A stretch of 8,622 bases of DNA from an uncultured Eubacteriaceae bacterium (GTDB lineage: Bacteria; Bacillota; Clostridia; Lachnospirales; CAG-274): NCBI GenBank assembly GCA_947565475.1, contig CANOGI010000082.1, positions 1 through 8,622 of the forward strand, read 5' to 3'. Each line of letters starts with the position of its first letter. Position 1 is the first letter of the stretch. The notes beneath the pieces were generated by a model that was given only the letters and a program-made list of their open reading frames with translations, searched no databases and was not told the origin of the DNA. This document shows, piece by piece, positions 5,373-8,622 of this stretch. The position numbers were made by a program, and so were the translations under genes.

Positions 5373-6366
5373 GAACCTTACTAAACAATATGGAAAAAAT
5401 ACGGCTGTCGATAATATTTCTTTTGTTGTGAATGATGGGGAGATTGTAGGTTTTTTGGGCCCTAACGGAGCGGGAAAAACGACGACGATGAATATGATGA
5501 CGGGATATATCGCCGCTACGGGCGGAGATGTTAATATTAACGGTTTTGATATTTTAAAAGAACCGGAGAAAGCTAAAAAACAAATAGGTTATCTTCCGGA
5601 CACGCCGCCTCTTTACGGGGATATGAGAGTTTGTGAGTATCTTGATTTTGTCTGCGACATAAAGGATATTCCGAGAAAAGAAAGAAAAGCTATGCTTGAG
5701 GAGATTTATGAGATTGTTAAAATAAAAGATGTGACAAAAAGAATTATAAAAAACCTTTCAAAGGGATACAGGCAGAGGGTCGGTCTCGCCCAGGCTCTTG
5801 TAGGGTTTCCGGACACGCTTATTCTTGATGAGCCTACTGTCGGGTTAGACCCGAAACAGATTATGGAAATGAGAGATGTTATTAAAGAGCTTGGTCAAAG
5901 GCACACCGTTATTTTAAGCTCTCACATACTTCACGAGGTAAGCGCCGTGTGCGATAAACTGATTATAATAGATAATGGAAAAATTGTCGTGCAGAAAAGA
6001 ATAGATGAATTTGAGAATATGTCCTCAGAATTATTTAACATAAGGGTTAAAGCCTCTAAAACAAAAGATGAGATAATGGAAATCTTTTCGGGATTTTCTC
6101 CTGTATTTGACGGGATTAAAGAAGAGGGAACCTTTGATTTCTCAATATACGCCAAAGACGGGGATAATGACCGTAGGGAGGAGATTTTCCGTATCTGCGC
6201 GGGAAAAGATATTCCGGTTCTTATGTTTAAGCCTGTTATTTTCTCGCTTGAGGATTTATTTCTTAAAGTTATTAATGGAGAATACGAGAAAGAACCAGAT
6301 GTTTTGGATTTGGCTGATAATAAAAGCGACGAGATTTTTGAATTTGACAAGAAAGGAGATAACTAA
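5359..6366 (+). CDS. ABC transporter ATP-binding protein, ABC-2/GldA-like
   Basis: This is the cytoplasmic ATPase of an ABC-2-type transporter whose membrane parts follow directly. Counting from TTG 5359 (335 residues), the product shows Walker A GPNGAGKT (34-41), the Q-loop region IGYLPDTPPLYGDM (77-89, with Asp where many ABC ATPases have Gln, as GldA-type proteins often have Glu), signature LSKGYRQRV (133-141), Walker B TLILDEPT (153-160), D-loop GLDP and switch His189. A C-terminal domain of about 110 residues follows, as in exporters of the CcmA/GldA group. Start choice: AGGAG (5344-5348) is 10 nt before TTG 5359, which gives the typical MIEVKNLTK start. A GTG at 5350 would be only 1 nt from it. 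Either way the gene overlaps the end of ftsH, by 14 or 23 nt, implying coupled translation. The substrate cannot be read from the sequence. Confidence 0.93.
   Translation: MIEVKNLTKQYGKNTAVDNISFVVNDGEIVGFLGPNGAGKTTTMNMMTGYIAATGGDVNINGFDILKEPEKAKKQIGYLPDTPPLYGDMRVCEYLDFVCDIKDIPRKERKAMLEEIYEIVKIKDVTKRIIKNLSKGYRQRVGLAQALVGFPDTLILDEPTVGLDPKQIMEMRDVIKELGQRHTVILSSHILHEVSAVCDKLIIIDNGKIVVQKRIDEFENMSSELFNIRVKASKTKDEIMEIFSGFSPVFDGIKEEGTFDFSIYAKDGDNDRREEIFRICAGKDIPVLMFKPVIFSLEDLFLKVINGEYEKEPDVLDLADNKSDEIFEFDKKGDN
6352..6358 (+). promoter_or_regulatory. Ribosome binding site of the ABC permease gene
   Basis: AAAGGAG, 10 nt before ATG 6369, lies inside the last codons of the ATPase gene. This supports continuous operon translation. 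Confidence 0.75.
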
Positions 6367-6368
6367 AT

Positions 6369-7232
6369 ATGAGCGCTGTTTTTAAAAAAGAAATACGTAC
6401 ATATTTTACGACTATGTCGGGATATGTTTTTCTGGGATTTTTTGTACTGATAAACGCCTATTTTTTCTCAAGGTTTAATGTGGGGGAGGGAAGTCCAGAT
6501 TATTCCGGAACTCTTACGTATACCTTTTCAATGTTTCTTATTTTAATCCCCGTTCTTACTATGCGTCTTTTCGCTGAGGAGGTAAGACAAAAAACGGACC
6601 AGCTTTTATATACGTCTCCGATAAATATTTGGAAAATTGTTTTTGGAAAATTTTTTGCCGCCGCCTCTTTATTTCTTTTGGGAACGTTTATTATAGCGTT
6701 ATTCCCAATTATATTGAATTATTACGGCGATGTAAATTTCACTCAAACTTTTGGCTGTTTTCTGGGGTATTTTCTTTTGGGAGCATCGCTTATAGCTGTG
6801 GGCCTCTTTATATCTGTTTTAACGGATAATCAGATTATAGCCGCTGTTGGGACTTTCGCCGCCGTCTTTTTTATACTTATGATGGACAGCGTGATTATGA
6901 GTATGCCGGTTGACACCTTATCTTCGTCGGTATTTACAGCGCTGGTTATTTCTCTTATTTCTTTTATTTTATATAACAGTACGAAAAATATTATCATTTC
7001 CGGAGTTTTTTTTGGTGTGTGCCTCGCGGTTGTATCTGTTCTTTATTTCTTAGACAATCTTATTTTTGAGGGTATTATCGTACGGGTTTTAAACTGGTTT
7101 TCGGTCTTAAATCATTTTGAGAGTTTTTATATGGGTATTTTTAAGCTTTCAGATGTTGTTTATTATATTTCTTTTATATATGTTTTTCTGTATATAACAA
7201 TTAATACTATTGAGAAAAGAAGATGGAGATAG
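6369..7232 (+). CDS. ABC-2 type permease subunit, GldF-like
   Basis: This 287-residue integral membrane protein begins 2 nt after the ATPase stop codon. It has about seven or eight hydrophobic segments (roughly 17-34, 50-66, 93-116, 128-151, 156-179, 188-203, 207-228 and 262-280). The stretch MRLFAEEVRQKTDQLLYTSP (65-84) followed by a GKFFAA motif (93-98) matches the cytoplasmic coupling segment typical of ABC-2 permeases of the GldF/NosY group (pattern RLFAEE...GT.ELL.TSP...GK). The C-terminus ends in the basic IEKRRWR, also common in this family. It should form the transmembrane channel with the preceding ATPase. The following GldG-like gene is 13 nt downstream. No substrate-specific feature is visible. 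Confidence 0.9.
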   Translation: MSAVFKKEIRTYFTTMSGYVFLGFFVLINAYFFSRFNVGEGSPDYSGTLTYTFSMFLILIPVLTMRLFAEEVRQKTDQLLYTSPINIWKIVFGKFFAAASLFLLGTFIIALFPIILNYYGDVNFTQTFGCFLGYFLLGASLIAVGLFISVLTDNQIIAAVGTFAAVFFILMMDSVIMSMPVDTLSSSVFTALVISLISFILYNSTKNIIISGVFFGVCLAVVSVLYFLDNLIFEGIIVRVLNWFSVLNHFESFYMGIFKLSDVVYYISFIYVFLYITINTIEKRRWR

Positions 7233-7236
7233 GAGG
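7231..7236 (+). promoter_or_regulatory. Ribosome binding site of the GldG-like gene, overlapping the permease stop
   Basis: AGGAGG overlaps the permease stop TAG (7230-7232) and lies 9 nt before ATG 7246. This near-consensus site, shared with the stop codon, suggests coupled expression. Confidence 0.8.
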
Positions 7237-7245
7237 TTCTCTCTA

Positions 7246-8622
7246 ATGGATAAAAAACTTTTATACGGCACATTTTCAACGGTAACTATATTAATTGTTA
7301 TCGCGGCGCTTATTTTTATCAATCTTGTCGTAGAGAAACTCAATATTGAGGTGGACCTTACATCGGAAGAGTTATACACGATTTCCGACAAATCAAAGGA
7401 AGCTTTGAAAAATATTTCTGAAGACGTATATATATATGTTCTCTCAAAGGCAGGGGAAGAGGATTCCATAGTTAAACAGCTTTTAAACGAGTATGCGGCG
7501 AATTGCCCTAAAATTATTGTGGAATATAAAGACCCTTACAGATATCCTGAATTTACGAGAGAGTTCTCGGAAAACGGTGAGAAAATCGAGAATGACAGCG
7601 TTATAGTAAAAAAAGGACAAAAGTACAAAATTATAGCGCCTGAAGAACTTTATGAGATGAGACCCGATTATCTGACGGGTACATATACGATGACAGGTTT
7701 GACAGCCGAATCAGAAATTACGAACGCTATTAATTATGTATCTATGGGAAAAACTCCCTTAATATATTATGTTGTCGGGCACAATGAGCTTGAAGTTTCA
7801 GAGAGTTTTAAAAGTGAGTTTGAGAAAAGAAATTATGAGGTGAGAAATCTCAATATAACCGAGGAAAAAGGTGTCCCGGAGGACTGCGATATACTGCTGA
7901 TGACAACGCCTGCCGCCGATTACTCAAAGGATGAGGCCGATTATGTCCTTGAGTATCTATCAAAAGACGGAAACGCCATGGTTTTTATAGACAGTAAAAA
8001 GGACATCCCAAATTTTGATAGAATACTCGCCGATTATGGCGTTAAAACGGGAAACGCTTTGATTTTTGAGGGAGACTCCGACAGGTATTATCAATATCCG
8101 ATAAACATTATGCCTGAGATTAAAAGTACGGATGTTACGAAACAGCTTAAACAAAGTGGTTATCCCATGATTATAAGCTATACTCAGGGAATAGACATTC
8201 TTGAGCTTAAAAAAGAGTCTGTTTCGGTAGAGCCTATTTTCACAACCTCAAATTCTTCTTACGGCAAAGTTTCTGATAATCCGAAAACTTTTAATTTTGA
8301 GGAGGGCGATAAAAAAGGGCCTTTTAACGCCGCTGTCTTGGTAACTGATTCTTATTACACAGACAAAAACTATACGACAAAGCTTGTCGTGTGCGGGGCG
8401 TCAAGCCTTATAAGAGACGGTGGAATGACAAACGCGAGTCTTTTATTTGCCGTTGACTGCGCCAACTGGCTTAAAGGTGGGGAGAGCGCTACCGTTTATA
8501 TTCCCGCCAAGAGTCTTGAGACGGAGACGATTACCGTGCCGGACGGTACGAAAAGCAATATAACGGCGTTTGTATGCGTGATTGTTCCGGGCGTTATATT
8601 TATTTTAGGTATAGTAGTATGG
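7246..8622 (+). CDS. GldG-like ABC transporter auxiliary protein (partial, runs off window)
   Basis: From ATG 7246 the frame stays open for 459 codons to the window edge. The product has an N-terminal membrane anchor (about residues 9-29), then DLTSEELYTISDKSKEAL (37-54), the typical start of the extracytoplasmic domain in GldG-family proteins, followed by EYKDPYRYPEF (93-103), EITNAINYV (157-165), YYVVGHNE (174-181) and DILLMTTPAADYSKDE (215-230). A second hydrophobic segment begins at about 441 and is still in progress at the edge. In this family the C-terminal span is followed by a few basic residues, so the gene is probably missing only a short end. GldG is required with GldA and GldF for gliding in Flavobacterium, but homologues in Firmicutes occur in non-gliding bacteria and their role is not established. 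The fold suggests a membrane-tethered partner of the exporter rather than a free solute-binding protein. Confidence 0.9.
   Translation, partial: MDKKLLYGTFSTVTILIVIAALIFINLVVEKLNIEVDLTSEELYTISDKSKEALKNISEDVYIYVLSKAGEEDSIVKQLLNEYAANCPKIIVEYKDPYRYPEFTREFSENGEKIENDSVIVKKGQKYKIIAPEELYEMRPDYLTGTYTMTGLTAESEITNAINYVSMGKTPLIYYVVGHNELEVSESFKSEFEKRNYEVRNLNITEEKGVPEDCDILLMTTPAADYSKDEADYVLEYLSKDGNAMVFIDSKKDIPNFDRILADYGVKTGNALIFEGDSDRYYQYPINIMPEIKSTDVTKQLKQSGYPMIISYTQGIDILELKKESVSVEPIFTTSNSSYGKVSDNPKTFNFEEGDKKGPFNAAVLVTDSYYTDKNYTTKLVVCGASSLIRDGGMTNASLLFAVDCANWLKGGESATVYIPAKSLETETITVPDGTKSNITAFVCVIVPGVIFILGIVVW

Noticed and set aside
5931..6829. Open frames overlapping the ABC ATPase and permease (minus 5931-6350, plus 6107-6385, plus 6629-6829)
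   Set aside because: They are alternative frames of well-supported genes with no recognisable domain.
7149..8154. Minus-strand open frames opposite the GldG-like gene (7149-7469 and 7960-8154)
   Set aside because: The plus-strand frame is open for 459 codons with family motifs and an ideal ribosome binding site, so these are shadows.

Overview
The window is an AT-rich stretch of chromosome from what looks like a spore-forming (or formerly spore-forming) member of the Clostridia/Firmicutes. The evidence is a SpoIID sporulation gene directly downstream of murA (a neighbourhood shared with Bacillus and many Clostridia), strong AGGAG-type Shine-Dalgarno sites, and ordinary housekeeping genes. 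All supported genes lie on the plus strand. I see no tRNA, rRNA, CRISPR array, integrase or transposase.

Region by region: (1) 1-221 is an AT-rich leader with no gene. (2) 222-1475 is an intact murA (first committed step of peptidoglycan synthesis). (3) 1476-1934 is a 459-bp, hairpin-rich element bounded by perfect 15-bp inverted terminal repeats and flanked by TA. It encodes nothing convincing and is best read as a MITE-like non-autonomous insertion sitting exactly between the murA stop codon and the spoIID leader. (4) 2079-3071 is spoIID. Its strong ribosome binding site and membrane-anchor start are followed after 33 codons by an in-frame TAA; the same frame then reopens and carries the entire catalytic domain. 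It is either a nonsense-mutated gene, a sequencing error, or a gene now starting internally at 2310. (5) 3072-3353 is a leader region with several small hairpins and a TATAAT box. (6) 3354-5372 is ftsH, the membrane AAA+ zinc protease. (7) 5359-8622 is a tightly packed cassette of an ABC-2 ATPase (overlapping the end of ftsH), a multi-span permease and a GldG-like auxiliary membrane protein that runs off the window just before its expected end.

Functionally the window combines envelope biogenesis (MurA), spore-engulfment peptidoglycan hydrolysis (SpoIID), membrane-protein quality control (FtsH) and an uncharacterised ABC-2/GldG-type envelope exporter. ftsH and the ABC genes appear to be one operon: the overlap at 5359-5372 and the short gaps (2 and 13 nt) leave no room for internal terminators.

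I do not see a clearly new multi-gene system. The points most worth checking are the in-frame stop in spoIID, the MITE-like element and its copies elsewhere in the genome, and the coupling of ftsH to the GldG-type transporter.
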